64,000 nt of DNA from Oscillospiraceae bacterium (GTDB lineage Bacteria > Bacillota > Clostridia > Oscillospirales > Oscillospiraceae), in the NCBI GenBank assembly GCA_015067845.1, contig SVLT01000005.1, positions 62,001 to 126,000 of the forward strand, read 5' to 3'. The notes under the pieces were generated by a model. The model was given only the letters and a program-made list of their open reading frames with translations, was not told the DNA's origin and did not search any database. The first letter of the stretch is position 1, and every line of letters starts with the position of its first letter. The position numbers and the translations under genes were made by a program. Below, piece by piece: positions 34,984 to 43,619 of this stretch.

Positions 34984-35541
34984 ATGGACAACGGAGCAGA
35001 AAACTACCGCCGCTTTCTAAACGGTGATAACGGTGGTCTTGTGGAGATCGTCCGCGAGTATAAAGACGGACTGATTTTCTATCTTCGGGGATTTACGGAC
35101 GATATTCTGCAAGCGGAAGAACTGGCAGAGGATACCTTTGTGCGGCTGGTAACCAAGCGGCCTCGGTTTAACCAAAGGAGCAAGTTTAAGACCTGGCTGT
35201 ATACCATCGGACGTAATATCGCCTTAGATCACGCAAGACGCAAAACAAGATATGTGGAGATATCTTACGGCGAATGTCCGGAGATTGCCAATGAAGAGGC
35301 TAGCCTGGAACAAGTCTACATACAAGAAGAGCGTTCCATTCTTCTTCACAGGGCAATGCGGGAATTAAAACCTGAGTACAGACAGATCCTGTGGCTGGTC
35401 TACTTTGAGGGGTTCACCAACCGGGAAGCGGCGGCGATCATGAAACGATCCGTACATAGTGTGGAGACCCTGGTGTACCGTGCAAAACGGGCATTAAGAG
35501 CACGACTGGACGAGGAGGACTTTATTTATGAAGAATTATGA
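34984..35541 (+). CDS. ECF-type RNA polymerase sigma factor
   Basis: A 185-residue sigma-70 family protein with region 2 (about 20-85; LAEDTFVRLV, then KFKTWLYTIGRNIALDHAR as the core- and -10-binding part) and region 4 (about 125-175; the HTH FTNREAAAIMKRSVHSVETLVYRAKRAL, cited as NREAAAIMKRS). There is no region 3, as expected for ECF sigma factors. AGAAAGGAGGAC is a strong ribosome site. It overlaps the next gene by 14 bases; that gene is probably its anti-sigma factor. No self-type ECF promoter was found in the repeat-filled gap upstream. Confidence 0.9.
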   Translation: MDNGAENYRRFLNGDNGGLVEIVREYKDGLIFYLRGFTDDILQAEELAEDTFVRLVTKRPRFNQRSKFKTWLYTIGRNIALDHARRKTRYVEISYGECPEIANEEASLEQVYIQEERSILLHRAMRELKPEYRQILWLVYFEGFTNREAAAIMKRSVHSVETLVYRAKRALRARLDEEDFIYEEL

Positions 35542-36457
35542 GCAAATGGCCGAAGATGTACTGCACCGCGCGGAAGAATACGCCATTGAACGGAAGAAAA
35601 CCAGAAAGGTTGTCACAAGTATTGCAGCATTTGGATGCCTGGCGCTGTTGATCGTGGTAAATTCGATTGTTTTGGCAGCTAAAACGATGGATGAAAGTCC
35701 ATCCTTGATACCGCCGTCCATTCAAATGGATCATCATGCTACGGAAGGAACGAAAGAAACAGAAACGACACAGCCGCAAGGGGAGACACCGATCATAGTG
35801 CCGGGAGGAGATGCGTTCGGAGATTCCGGTATCGTCCTGCTGGTTGCGCGCACGACAACAGCGTATGGAACACCATTGGAGAATGACCTGGAGCTGCCGC
35901 TGAATTACTCCTTGCGCGTTCGGGACTTTCGTGGCTTGTCAGCCAAGGAAAGATTGCAGGCAGAACTGGAGGAGCGAGCACTTCATGCGGCTAAGATGAA
36001 AGAAGGTCTTGGCGGAGCCAGTATGAAACTCGGCAATTGTACGAATAGAGAGAACTATATGATTTCCTTTATAAGAACGGGTTGTTTCCGCCTTCTGTGG
36101 ACCAAGGATCATGCTTCTGTGGAGAGTATCAGCATTAAAAGCACAACAGTTTATGGTAAAGTTGATGTATGTCTGTCGAATTCTACTTATCCAAACGGGC
36201 AGGAAGTGACTTTACTGCCGGAGGAGATCCCGGAAGCGGATTGGGAGAATGGCCTGCGCATCAACTGGAAATACAGCAATGCAGTGTTGAATATATTGGA
36301 GGAGGATCCGGCAACACCACTGAGCACATTTTCTGACACGGTGGTGTTTACAGTGAACTTCGTTGACGGCACCACACAGGAATGTGCTGTGCGGATTCTG
36401 GTTCAGGATGACGGAGAAGTGATTGCCTGCCTGCAGGATGGTATCTCAGATGTTTGA
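35528..36457 (+). CDS. Probable membrane anti-sigma factor/sensor
   Basis: A 309-residue protein with a short cytoplasmic N-terminus (about 27 residues, basic near the end), one transmembrane helix (about 28-50), a Thr/Glu/Pro-rich linker (60-95), and a C-terminal extracytoplasmic domain of about 200 residues, beta-rich, that I do not recognise. Overlap with the sigma gene and topology suggest that it holds the sigma factor at the membrane. The cytoplasmic part is short and lacks a zinc HXXXCXXC motif, so it is not a classic ZAS-type anti-sigma. GAGGAGGAC precedes the ATG. Confidence 0.7.
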   Translation: MKNYEQMAEDVLHRAEEYAIERKKTRKVVTSIAAFGCLALLIVVNSIVLAAKTMDESPSLIPPSIQMDHHATEGTKETETTQPQGETPIIVPGGDAFGDSGIVLLVARTTTAYGTPLENDLELPLNYSLRVRDFRGLSAKERLQAELEERALHAAKMKEGLGGASMKLGNCTNRENYMISFIRTGCFRLLWTKDHASVESISIKSTTVYGKVDVCLSNSTYPNGQEVTLLPEEIPEADWENGLRINWKYSNAVLNILEEDPATPLSTFSDTVVFTVNFVDGTTQECAVRILVQDDGEVIACLQDGISDV

Positions 36458-36484
36458 TTTTTCAGAGTTTTTGCGCGATTTCTA

Positions 36485-36512
36485 TTGACATTTTCGCATT
36501 TTGTGGTAAAAT
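36485..36512 (+). promoter_or_regulatory. Promoter of the alaS T-box transcript
   Basis: TTGACA, 16 bases, TAAAAT, just upstream of Stem I. Confidence 0.82.
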
Positions 36513-36525
36513 ATCGAAGAAATGC

Positions 36526-36994
36526 AAAGACTATACGAAAACAAAGCAGGTTCGACTGACCAAAGCGAGAGGGGAGTGGTGGAAGCCCCTTGGAGGTTAC
36601 CCTGTATGCCACTTTCGTGTCGCCCGGGATGACCGGGACGGGCACGCCCGTTACAGCGTAAAGAGGCAAATTTGTTGTTATTTGAGGCAGAAAAGCCTTC
36701 TCCTTGAGGAGAAGGTGGCACGCCGACAGGCGTGACGGATGTGGTGGTGTCGCCATTGGCGATAGTAAACATGCACGGCTACTTCGTAGCCTACACCTCA
36801 TCAGTCAAAAATCAGAGATTTTTGACAGCTATTTGCGTAGGTATGCTTGCCCCTGGCAAGCATTAGGATATTTATCCGCTGCGCGGAGCACCGCCCTCAA
36901 GGGGAAGCCTTCTGGAAGGCTTTACAATGACGAGTTTGCAAAACAAGGTGGTACCGCGTCGAAATTTCGCCGCCCTTGATTTTCAAGGGCGGCG
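36526..36994 (+). ncRNA. Alanine T-box riboswitch of alaS
   Basis: Stem I: ACGAAA (36535-36540) pairs with TTTCGT (36613-36618), and CAGG (36547-36550) with CCTG (36601-36604). The internal loop on the 3' side holds TATGCCAC, so the specifier codon is GCC (36608-36610), alanine. The apical part carries GCGAGAGGGGAGTGGTGG, typical of Stem I. The T-box AAGGTGGTACCGCG is at 36945-36958; its UGGU pairs with the ACCA end of tRNA-Ala. The terminator stem CGCCGCCCTTG/CAAGGGCGGCG (36968-36994) is followed by TTTACTATTTT. Uncharged tRNA-Ala should permit alaS expression. The distance between Stem I and the T-box, about 325 bases, is unusually long because of an inserted repeat. Confidence 0.92.
36691..36927. 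repeat. Hairpin-rich MITE-like repeat inside the alaS leader
   Basis: This stretch holds a row of perfect hairpins: CCTTCTCC/GGAGAAGG, CACGCC/GGCGTG, GGCTAC/GTAGCC, CAAAAATC/GATTTTTG, TGCTTGCC/GGCAAGCA, and AGCCTT/AAGGCT. Its two ends are inverted relatives: the left reads AAGCCTTCTCCTTGAGG and the right, reversed, reads AGGCTTCCCCTTGAGGG. It has no gene. I recall related CCTTCTCC-TTGA-type repeats from Oscillospirales genomes, but could not verify this. The borders are approximate; a further hairpin-prone stretch at 36620-36690 may belong to it. Confidence 0.6.
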
Positions 36995-37029
36995 TTTACT
37001 ATTTTGAATACTATTTGGAGGTAATACCA

Positions 37030-39669
37030 ATGAGCAATAAACCTTATGGCGTAAACGAACTCCGGGAAATGTTCCTGAGCTACTTTGAAAGCAAGGGACA
37101 CCTGCGTCTTCCCAGCTTTTCTCTGATTCCCCAGAACGATGCATCATTGCTGCTGATCAACTCCGGCATGGCACCCATGAAGCCCTACTTCACCGGTGAA
37201 GTGGAGCCCCCTCGCCGCCGTGTCTGTACCTGCCAGAAGTGCATCCGTACCGGTGATATCGAGAACATCGGAAAGACTGCCCGTCACGGCACTTATTTTG
37301 AAATGCTGGGCAACTTTTCCTTCGGAGACTATTTCAAGAAGGAAGCCATTGCCTGGACCTGGGAATTTTTGACCAAGGTGGTTGGTCTGGAAGAGAGCAG
37401 ACTCTATCCTTCCATCTACGAGAACGATGAAGAAGCCTTTGAGATCTGGAACAAGGAGATCGGAGTGCCTGCGGATCATATCTTCCGTTTTGGCAAGAAG
37501 GACAACTTCTGGGAGCATGGCTCCGGTCCCTGCGGCCCTTGCAGCGAGGTCTACTATGACCGTGGCGAGAAGTACGGCTGCGGCGAGCCCGGCTGTACCG
37601 TTGGCTGCGAGTGCGACCGCTACATGGAAGTGTGGAACAATGTGTTCTCCCAGTTCGACAACGACGGCCAGGGTAACTACACCGAATTGGCTCAGAAGAA
37701 TATCGACACCGGTATGGGTCTAGAGCGTCTGGCAGTTGTCTGCCAGGATGTGAACAGCCTGTTCGATGTGGACACCGTTATGAACATCACCAACAAGGTG
37801 ACTTCCATCACCGGTGCGTCCTACGGACAGAGCGCCAAGACCGATGTGAGTCTGCGTGTCATCACGGACCACATCCGTGCCTCCACCTTTATGATCGCTG
37901 ATGGCGTTCTGCCCTCCAATGAGGGCCGTGGCTATGTTCTGCGCCGTCTGCTGCGCCGTGCTGCCCGTCACGGTAAGCTGCTGGGCGTGAACCGTCCCTT
38001 CCTGTACGAGGTTGTGGAGACGGTGGTGCAGGAGAACGAGACTCACTACACTTACCTGCGGGAGCGTGCGGACTATATCATCAAGATCGTCAAGATCGAG
38101 GAGGAGAACTTTGCCAAGACCATCGACACCGGTATGCAGATCTTCAATGCCAAGATGGCGGAGCACAAGGCTGCCGGCAAGACCGTATTCTCCGGCGCGG
38201 ATGCATTCCTGCTGGCCGCAACCTACGGCTTCCCCATTGACCTGACTTCGGAAATGGTGGAAGACGAGGGTATGACCATTGACATGGACGAATACAACCG
38301 CCAGCGTGAGGAGGATAAGATCCGCGCCCGGGAAGCCCGTAAGGCTTTGGGCGATCTGGCCTGGGCCGGTATCGATCTGGGTCTGGACAACACCCCCACC
38401 ACATTCCTGGGCTATACGGAAAGCAGCTGCAACGCCAAGGTTTTGGCAGTTTGCGTGGGCGAAGAGGTTTCCGGCTCCATTACCGGCGGCGAAAGCGGCA
38501 TTTTGGTACTGGATCAGACACCTTTCTATGCAGAAATGGGCGGCCAGGTGGCTGACCATGGCGTGATCCTGGTTGGTGACAGCCGCTTTGAGGTCACCAA
38601 TGTGCAAAAGGACAAGTCCGGCAAGTATCTGCATCACGGCAAGATGCGCTGCGGTACCATCAAGGTTGATGATGTGGTCTGCGCCAGCATTGATGTGGAG
38701 CGCCGCAAGGCCATCATGCGTGCTCACTCCGCTACCCACCTGCTGCAAAAGGCTCTGACCTCTGTTCTGGGTGACCATGTGCATCAGGCCGGTTCTTTGG
38801 TGGAGCCCGACCATCTGCGTTTTGACTTTACCCACTATTCCGCTTTGACTGCCGAAGAGCTGACAAAGGTGGATGCCATGGTGCAGTCCGCTGTGCTGGA
38901 CGGCTATTGCATTGATATTCGTGAGATGTCCATTGACGACGCCAAGGCCATGGGCGCAACCGCCCTGTTCAGCGAGAAATACGGTGATACTGTCCGTGTG
39001 GTCAATATGGGCGGCTATTCCATCGAGCTTTGCGGCGGTACCCATTTGGACAACACCGCAAAGGTTGGCCCGTTCTTCATTCAGGGTGAGGGCAGCGTTG
39101 CTTCCGGTGTCCGCCGGATCGAGGCTATCACCGGCAAGGCCTGCATGGAAGATATGCAGAAGACCCGTGAGCAGCTGTATGCTGCCGCATCTGCATTGAA
39201 GACCAAGCCTGCGGAACTGCTGGACAAGATTCAGACTCAGACCGAGGAGATCCGCAATCTGAAGCGGGCCATTGAAAGCTTCCAGGCCAAGGAAACCGCC
39301 GGTGAGGTGGATCGTTTCCTGTTCGGCGCCCGGGAAGTGGGCGGACTGAAAGTGCTGACCGCTATGGTAAGCAATGCGGACGCAAACAGACTGCGCCAGA
39401 TGGGCGACAGCCTCCGTGATAAGTCTGAAAATGTTGTTGGTGTTCTGGCTTCTGTCAACGAAGGCAAGATCACCTTCCTGGCTGTGTGCGGCAAGGAGGC
39501 CATTGCCAGGGGTGTCAAGGCCGGCGACCTGGTTCGCCTGGTTTGTACCGCCTGCGGCGGCAGCGGCGGCGGTAAGCCGGATTCCGCTATGGGCGGCGGA
39601 AAGGATGCAAGTCAGGTGGATAATGCCCTTGCTCTTGTAGACGACTTTGTACTGTCCAAGATCAACTAA
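37030..39669 (+). CDS. alaS: Alanyl-tRNA synthetase
   Basis: An 879-residue enzyme charging tRNA-Ala. In order: the class II catalytic core (LREMFLSYFESKGH, then the RTGDIENIGKTARH region, and GMGLERLAVV as motif 3), the tRNA-recognition helices, the editing domain with HSATHLL and CGGTHL zinc ligands, a coiled coil, and the C-Ala domain. The frame is open upstream to 36976, inside the T-box terminator; TTGGAGGTAATACC before ATG 37030 fixes the start. It is under T-box control and has a strong terminator after it. Confidence 0.97.
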   Translation: MSNKPYGVNELREMFLSYFESKGHLRLPSFSLIPQNDASLLLINSGMAPMKPYFTGEVEPPRRRVCTCQKCIRTGDIENIGKTARHGTYFEMLGNFSFGDYFKKEAIAWTWEFLTKVVGLEESRLYPSIYENDEEAFEIWNKEIGVPADHIFRFGKKDNFWEHGSGPCGPCSEVYYDRGEKYGCGEPGCTVGCECDRYMEVWNNVFSQFDNDGQGNYTELAQKNIDTGMGLERLAVVCQDVNSLFDVDTVMNITNKVTSITGASYGQSAKTDVSLRVITDHIRASTFMIADGVLPSNEGRGYVLRRLLRRAARHGKLLGVNRPFLYEVVETVVQENETHYTYLRERADYIIKIVKIEEENFAKTIDTGMQIFNAKMAEHKAAGKTVFSGADAFLLAATYGFPIDLTSEMVEDEGMTIDMDEYNRQREEDKIRAREARKALGDLAWAGIDLGLDNTPTTFLGYTESSCNAKVLAVCVGEEVSGSITGGESGILVLDQTPFYAEMGGQVADHGVILVGDSRFEVTNVQKDKSGKYLHHGKMRCGTIKVDDVVCASIDVERRKAIMRAHSATHLLQKALTSVLGDHVHQAGSLVEPDHLRFDFTHYSALTAEELTKVDAMVQSAVLDGYCIDIREMSIDDAKAMGATALFSEKYGDTVRVVNMGGYSIELCGGTHLDNTAKVGPFFIQGEGSVASGVRRIEAITGKACMEDMQKTREQLYAAASALKTKPAELLDKIQTQTEEIRNLKRAIESFQAKETAGEVDRFLFGAREVGGLKVLTAMVSNADANRLRQMGDSLRDKSENVVGVLASVNEGKITFLAVCGKEAIARGVKAGDLVRLVCTACGGSGGGKPDSAMGGGKDASQVDNALALVDDFVLSKIN

Positions 39670-39675
39670 TGATTT

Positions 39676-39703
39676 GAGCGCCGCCCACGGGCGGCGCTCT
39701 TTT
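39676..39703 (+). terminator. Intrinsic terminator of alaS
   Basis: GAGCGCCGCCC pairs with GGGCGGCGCTC around AC, followed by TTTT. Confidence 0.93.
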
Positions 39704-39723
39704 CCGAAAGAGAGGTGAGACGT

Positions 39724-41976
39724 ATGCGCCGATTGATGTGGTTCAGCATCGGATTTGCGGCTGCCTGTATGGCAGGCGCGTTTCTTTATCAGCAATGGCT
39801 GGTGCTGGGAGCAGTCATTATTCTGACGGCCGCAGGTATTTTGGCGTTAGTCCATAAAAAGTACGGAAATTGTCTGTTGCCCCTGCTGATCCTGTTGGGA
39901 TTGGGGATCGGTCTAGGTTGGTTCTGTGCATACGATTACCTGTTTGTCACACTTCCCCGTGCCGCTGACGGCAAGCAACTGAATGTGAGCATTGAAGCGA
40001 CGGAGTACAGCTACGAAACGGACTACGGCAGTGCCGTGGAGGGGACGGTTATCCTCAATGATAAATCCTACCGGGTGAAAGCTTATCTACATACCAGCGA
40101 ACAAATTTCGCCCGGCGACACGGTGACCGGCAGAATTCGCTTTCGGCTGACCACAAGCGGCGGTTTGGAGGATCCCACCTCTCACCGAACCGAGGGTATC
40201 TTTCTGTTGGCGTATCCCATCGGATCTTCTCAAATTCAGCACACCGATGATATATCCTGGCGGCACTACCCGGCTGTTTGGCGGAAGGGACTGCTTACGC
40301 GCATCCAAGAACTGCTGCCGGGTGAGGCCGGTGCATTTGCGTCGGCACTTCTCCTTGGTGAGCGAAGCGGTATTACCTATGAGATGGATACTTCCTTCAA
40401 AGTGAGTGGTATCAGCCATATCATTGCCGTTTCGGGGTTGCATGTATCCATAGTGTTTGGCTTGATTTATACCCTTTTGGCGAAAAAGCGGTTACTTTCC
40501 TGCTTGATCGGTATCCCGGCGTTGCTTCTGTTTGCTGCGATTGCCGGATTCACACCCTCCATAACCCGGGCGTGCATCATGCAGTCACTGATGCTCCTGG
40601 CTCTGACCCTGGACCGGGAGTACGACGGGCCAACGGCCCTGGCTTTTGCGGTACTTGTGATGCTTGCAGCCAATCCGTTGACCATCCTTTCGGTGAGTTT
40701 CCAACTTTCCGTGTGCTGTATGATAGGAATTTTCCTGTTTTCGGAGAAGATCCGGGAGTATTTGCTCAGAATTGGCAAGGGGTTTATCTATAAGGAGCAA
40801 AAGCTGATGAACCGGCTGTGGCAGGGGATCGCGGCATCCGTGTCCGCATCACTCAGCGCGACGGTTATGACCATGCCCCTGGTTGCCTACTATTTTGGCT
40901 GCGTCAGTACAGTGAGTGTGCTGACCAATCTGCTTACCCTGTGGGTCATCAGCTTCATTTTCTATGGTCTGATCGCCTGTCTTGTTGTCAGCGCGGTGAG
41001 CCTGGCTCTTGGAAAGCTCCTTGCGGTGATCGTGTATGTGCCCATCGTGTTTATTCTGAAAACTGCTGAATTGCTATCCAAACTACCTATGTCGGCAATG
41101 TACACTTCCAATCCCTACGCGGTGGCTTGGCTGGTGGGAATATACATCATGCTGGCGATTTTTCTGCTGCAGAAGAAGAAACAGCCGAAGCTTCTGGTGG
41201 TTAGTGTGATCTTCACCTTTTTGCTGGCGCAGACCTTTTCCTGGTTTGAGCCGCTGAATGACGACTTCCGGGTCACCATGCTGGATGTGGGGCAGGGACA
41301 GAGTATTCTGCTCCAAAGCGAGGGAAAGACATTCTTGGTGGACTGCGGCGGCGATGACAGCGAGGATGCCGCGGATACCACTGCCGAGGCATTGCTGAGC
41401 CAGGGCGTTTGCCGTTTGGACGGCATTGTCGTCACCCATTTTGACAAAGACCATGTGGGCGGTGTAGTGCATTTGCTGTCCCGGATCCAGACAGACCGGC
41501 TGATTTTGCCGGATGTGGAGGATGAGGAACAAATCGGCAGAACACTCTCGTCGGCAACAGATGCAACCGTGGAATATATCCGAGAGGATACCTTGTACAC
41601 CTTCGGAAAGGCAGAAATGACGATTTTTGCCCCAATTTCTTCGGATTCTGACAACGAAAGATGTATCTGCATCTTGTTCCAGCGGGAAAATTGTGGTATA
41701 CTGATAACCGGTGACAGAGGTATATCTGGTGAAATGGCGTTGTTACAGACCCATGCGATCCCTGAGGTGGATGTTTTGGTTGCAGGACATCACGGTTCCT
41801 CCGGGTCTACAAGCGAAGCATTGCTGGAAGCAACTTCACCCCAGATCGCACTCATTTCTGTGGGAGAGGATAACCAATACGGTCACCCGTCCGCTGCCGT
41901 TTTGCAGCGGCTGACGGATGCAGGGTGCAAGATCTATCGCACCGATATATACGGAACGATTATTTTCAGGAGGTGA
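39724..41976 (+). CDS. comEC: ComEC/Rec2 DNA-uptake channel protein
   Basis: A 750-residue competence protein: N-terminal helices and an OB-fold part (DUF4131-like, about 1-180), the Competence domain with many helices (about 200-495; ISGLHVSIVFGLIYTLLAKK-like, cited as VSGLHVSIVFGL), and a C-terminal metallo-beta-lactamase domain (about 510-750) with MLDVGQGQSILLQ, THFDKDHVGG and AGHHGSSGST. All three parts are present, so it is full length. It carries the DNA strand across the membrane during transformation. ATG at 39724 is preferred over GTG at 39715, as GAGGTGAG precedes it. holA follows after four bases. Confidence 0.93.
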   Translation: MRRLMWFSIGFAAACMAGAFLYQQWLVLGAVIILTAAGILALVHKKYGNCLLPLLILLGLGIGLGWFCAYDYLFVTLPRAADGKQLNVSIEATEYSYETDYGSAVEGTVILNDKSYRVKAYLHTSEQISPGDTVTGRIRFRLTTSGGLEDPTSHRTEGIFLLAYPIGSSQIQHTDDISWRHYPAVWRKGLLTRIQELLPGEAGAFASALLLGERSGITYEMDTSFKVSGISHIIAVSGLHVSIVFGLIYTLLAKKRLLSCLIGIPALLLFAAIAGFTPSITRACIMQSLMLLALTLDREYDGPTALAFAVLVMLAANPLTILSVSFQLSVCCMIGIFLFSEKIREYLLRIGKGFIYKEQKLMNRLWQGIAASVSASLSATVMTMPLVAYYFGCVSTVSVLTNLLTLWVISFIFYGLIACLVVSAVSLALGKLLAVIVYVPIVFILKTAELLSKLPMSAMYTSNPYAVAWLVGIYIMLAIFLLQKKKQPKLLVVSVIFTFLLAQTFSWFEPLNDDFRVTMLDVGQGQSILLQSEGKTFLVDCGGDDSEDAADTTAEALLSQGVCRLDGIVVTHFDKDHVGGVVHLLSRIQTDRLILPDVEDEEQIGRTLSSATDATVEYIREDTLYTFGKAEMTIFAPISSDSDNERCICILFQRENCGILITGDRGISGEMALLQTHAIPEVDVLVAGHHGSSGSTSEALLEATSPQIALISVGEDNQYGHPSAAVLQRLTDAGCKIYRTDIYGTIIFRR

Positions 41977-41980
41977 CATC

Positions 41981-43018
41981 ATGGCATATCAGCAGAGCCA
42001 AGGCAGCGCATTACAGGAACTGAAAACCGCAATCAAAGATAAAATGCCCGGGCGGCTGTATGTGTTCCATGGTGAAGAAGTTTTCCTTCTGAATCACTAC
42101 TTACAGCAGCTGAAAAAGCTGCTGATCGATGACTTGACTGAGTCTTTTAATTTCCACAGGCTCAACAACGAATCCTTTGATATCCAGTCCTTTGCCGATG
42201 CGGTGGAAAACCTGCCCATGATGGCGGAAAGCACCATGGTGCAGGTGGATGACATCGACCTGTTCAAGCTGGGGGAAGGAGACCGGGATAAGATCGCGGA
42301 GATCCTCTCGGATATTCCGGAATATTGCACGGTTGTGTTTACCTATGAGACCGTGACCTGGAAGCCGGACAAGCGGCTGAAAAAGCTTTGGAGCTCGGTG
42401 GAAGAAAACGCAGACGTGGTGGAATTTGCAAGGCAGGAACAGCGGGATCTGATCCCGTGGGTCACCCGGCATTTTCTGGCAAATAAGAAGCAGATCAGCG
42501 GCGATTTGTGCGCCTACCTCATTGAGATCACCGGCGGCACTATGACGGCGCTTTCCGGAGAGATCAAGAAGATATGCGCCTATTCCGGGGCAGAGCAGAT
42601 CCATCGCTCGGACATTGATGCAGTGGTGGAGCCGGTGATGGATGCGGTGGTCTATCAGATGACCAATCTGCTTGGCGAAAAGAAATACGACCAGGCGCTG
42701 CTGAAATTGCAGCAGCTGCTGAAAATGCAGGAAGAGCCCATTGCGATTTTGGGCGCCATCGGCGGCCATTTCCGCCGCATCAGCACGGCAAGAACCCTGA
42801 TCGACAATGGCCGTCCTGCATCGGAGCTGGCAAGCATCTGCAAGATCGGTGACTACCCGGCCAGGAAGACCATGGAGTCCGCCCGGCGTTTTTCACCGGA
42901 ATTCTGCAAAAAAGCCTCAGAATTGATACTGGAAACCGATTACCGGATGAAAACATCCTTTGATGACCAGGAGCGGCTTTTGGAAATGCTGTTGCTCCAA
43001 CTGGCCCGGGAGGCGTGA
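41981..43018 (+). CDS. holA: DNA polymerase III delta subunit
   Basis: A 345-residue clamp-loader delta subunit. It shows the N-terminal RLYVFHGEEVFLLNHYLQQLKKLL (cited as YVFHGEEVFLLNHY), the middle AAA-like domain without a P-loop, and the C-terminal helical collar (PIAILGAIGGHFRRIS). The longer frame to 41918 lies inside comEC; AGGAGGTGACATC before ATG 41981 decides the start. comEC-holA adjacency is common in Firmicutes, although rpsT, often next, is absent here. Confidence 0.92.
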   Translation: MAYQQSQGSALQELKTAIKDKMPGRLYVFHGEEVFLLNHYLQQLKKLLIDDLTESFNFHRLNNESFDIQSFADAVENLPMMAESTMVQVDDIDLFKLGEGDRDKIAEILSDIPEYCTVVFTYETVTWKPDKRLKKLWSSVEENADVVEFARQEQRDLIPWVTRHFLANKKQISGDLCAYLIEITGGTMTALSGEIKKICAYSGAEQIHRSDIDAVVEPVMDAVVYQMTNLLGEKKYDQALLKLQQLLKMQEEPIAILGAIGGHFRRISTARTLIDNGRPASELASICKIGDYPARKTMESARRFSPEFCKKASELILETDYRMKTSFDDQERLLEMLLLQLAREA

Positions 43019-43019
43019 T

Positions 43020-43619
43020 ATGGTACGGATTCAGGAGGCCATTGTGGTAGAGGGGCGGTATGACAAAAATACCCTTAGCCAGATCGTGGACGCCCCCATT
43101 TTTGAAACGGCCGGTTTTGGCATTTTCAATAACAAGGAACAAATGGCGCTGCTGCGCCGGGTGGCGCAAAACCGCGGTTTGATCGTATTTACCGATTCCG
43201 ACGGGGCGGGATTTGTCATCCGCAACCGGATCAAAAGCGCCATCGATCCGGAATTTCTCAAGCATGCCTACATTCCCGACATTCCAGGCAAGGAACGGAG
43301 AAAATCCGCCCCCGGCAAAGAGGGCAAGCTGGGCGTGGAAGGGATGACTCCGGAGATCATTTTGGAGTCCCTGCGCCGGGCAGGCGCGACATTTGAAGAA
43401 AACCCAGATCGGATGACCGGCGGCATCACAAAACAGGATATGGCGGTGCTGGGACTGTCCGGCGGCGCAAACAGCAGCGCATTGCGTGCGCAATTGATCA
43501 AAAAACTGGATTTTCCGGCGCACATGAGTGCCAATGCCTTGTTGCAGGCGCTGAATCTTTTATACACATTGGAAGAATTGACCGGGATGGTAAAATCATT
43601 GGAGCAGAAGAATGGTTGA
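43020..43619 (+). CDS. rnmV: Ribonuclease M5-like Toprim protein
   Basis: A 199-residue protein with a Toprim domain: AIVVEGRYDKNTL with the catalytic Glu, then VFTDSDGAG with the DXD, and a C-terminal domain like that of RNase M5 (about 110-199; LGVEGMTPEIILESLRRAG). RNase M5 matures 5S rRNA in Firmicutes. The usual FTDPDFPG is here FTDSDGAG. Usual neighbours are tatD and rsmA; here it sits after holA, one base from its stop, so the context is different. Start 43020 follows GGGAGGCGTG. Confidence 0.75.
   Translation: MVRIQEAIVVEGRYDKNTLSQIVDAPIFETAGFGIFNNKEQMALLRRVAQNRGLIVFTDSDGAGFVIRNRIKSAIDPEFLKHAYIPDIPGKERRKSAPGKEGKLGVEGMTPEIILESLRRAGATFEENPDRMTGGITKQDMAVLGLSGGANSSALRAQLIKKLDFPAHMSANALLQALNLLYTLEELTGMVKSLEQKNG

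Noticed and set aside
36620..36930. A small gene inside the alaS leader
   Set aside because: Open frames here are short, cross many perfect hairpins and lack ribosome sites and codon bias.
37720..39795. A 691-codon minus-strand open frame opposite alaS
   Set aside because: It is a shadow of the codon use of alaS; it crosses the alaS terminator and has no motifs.
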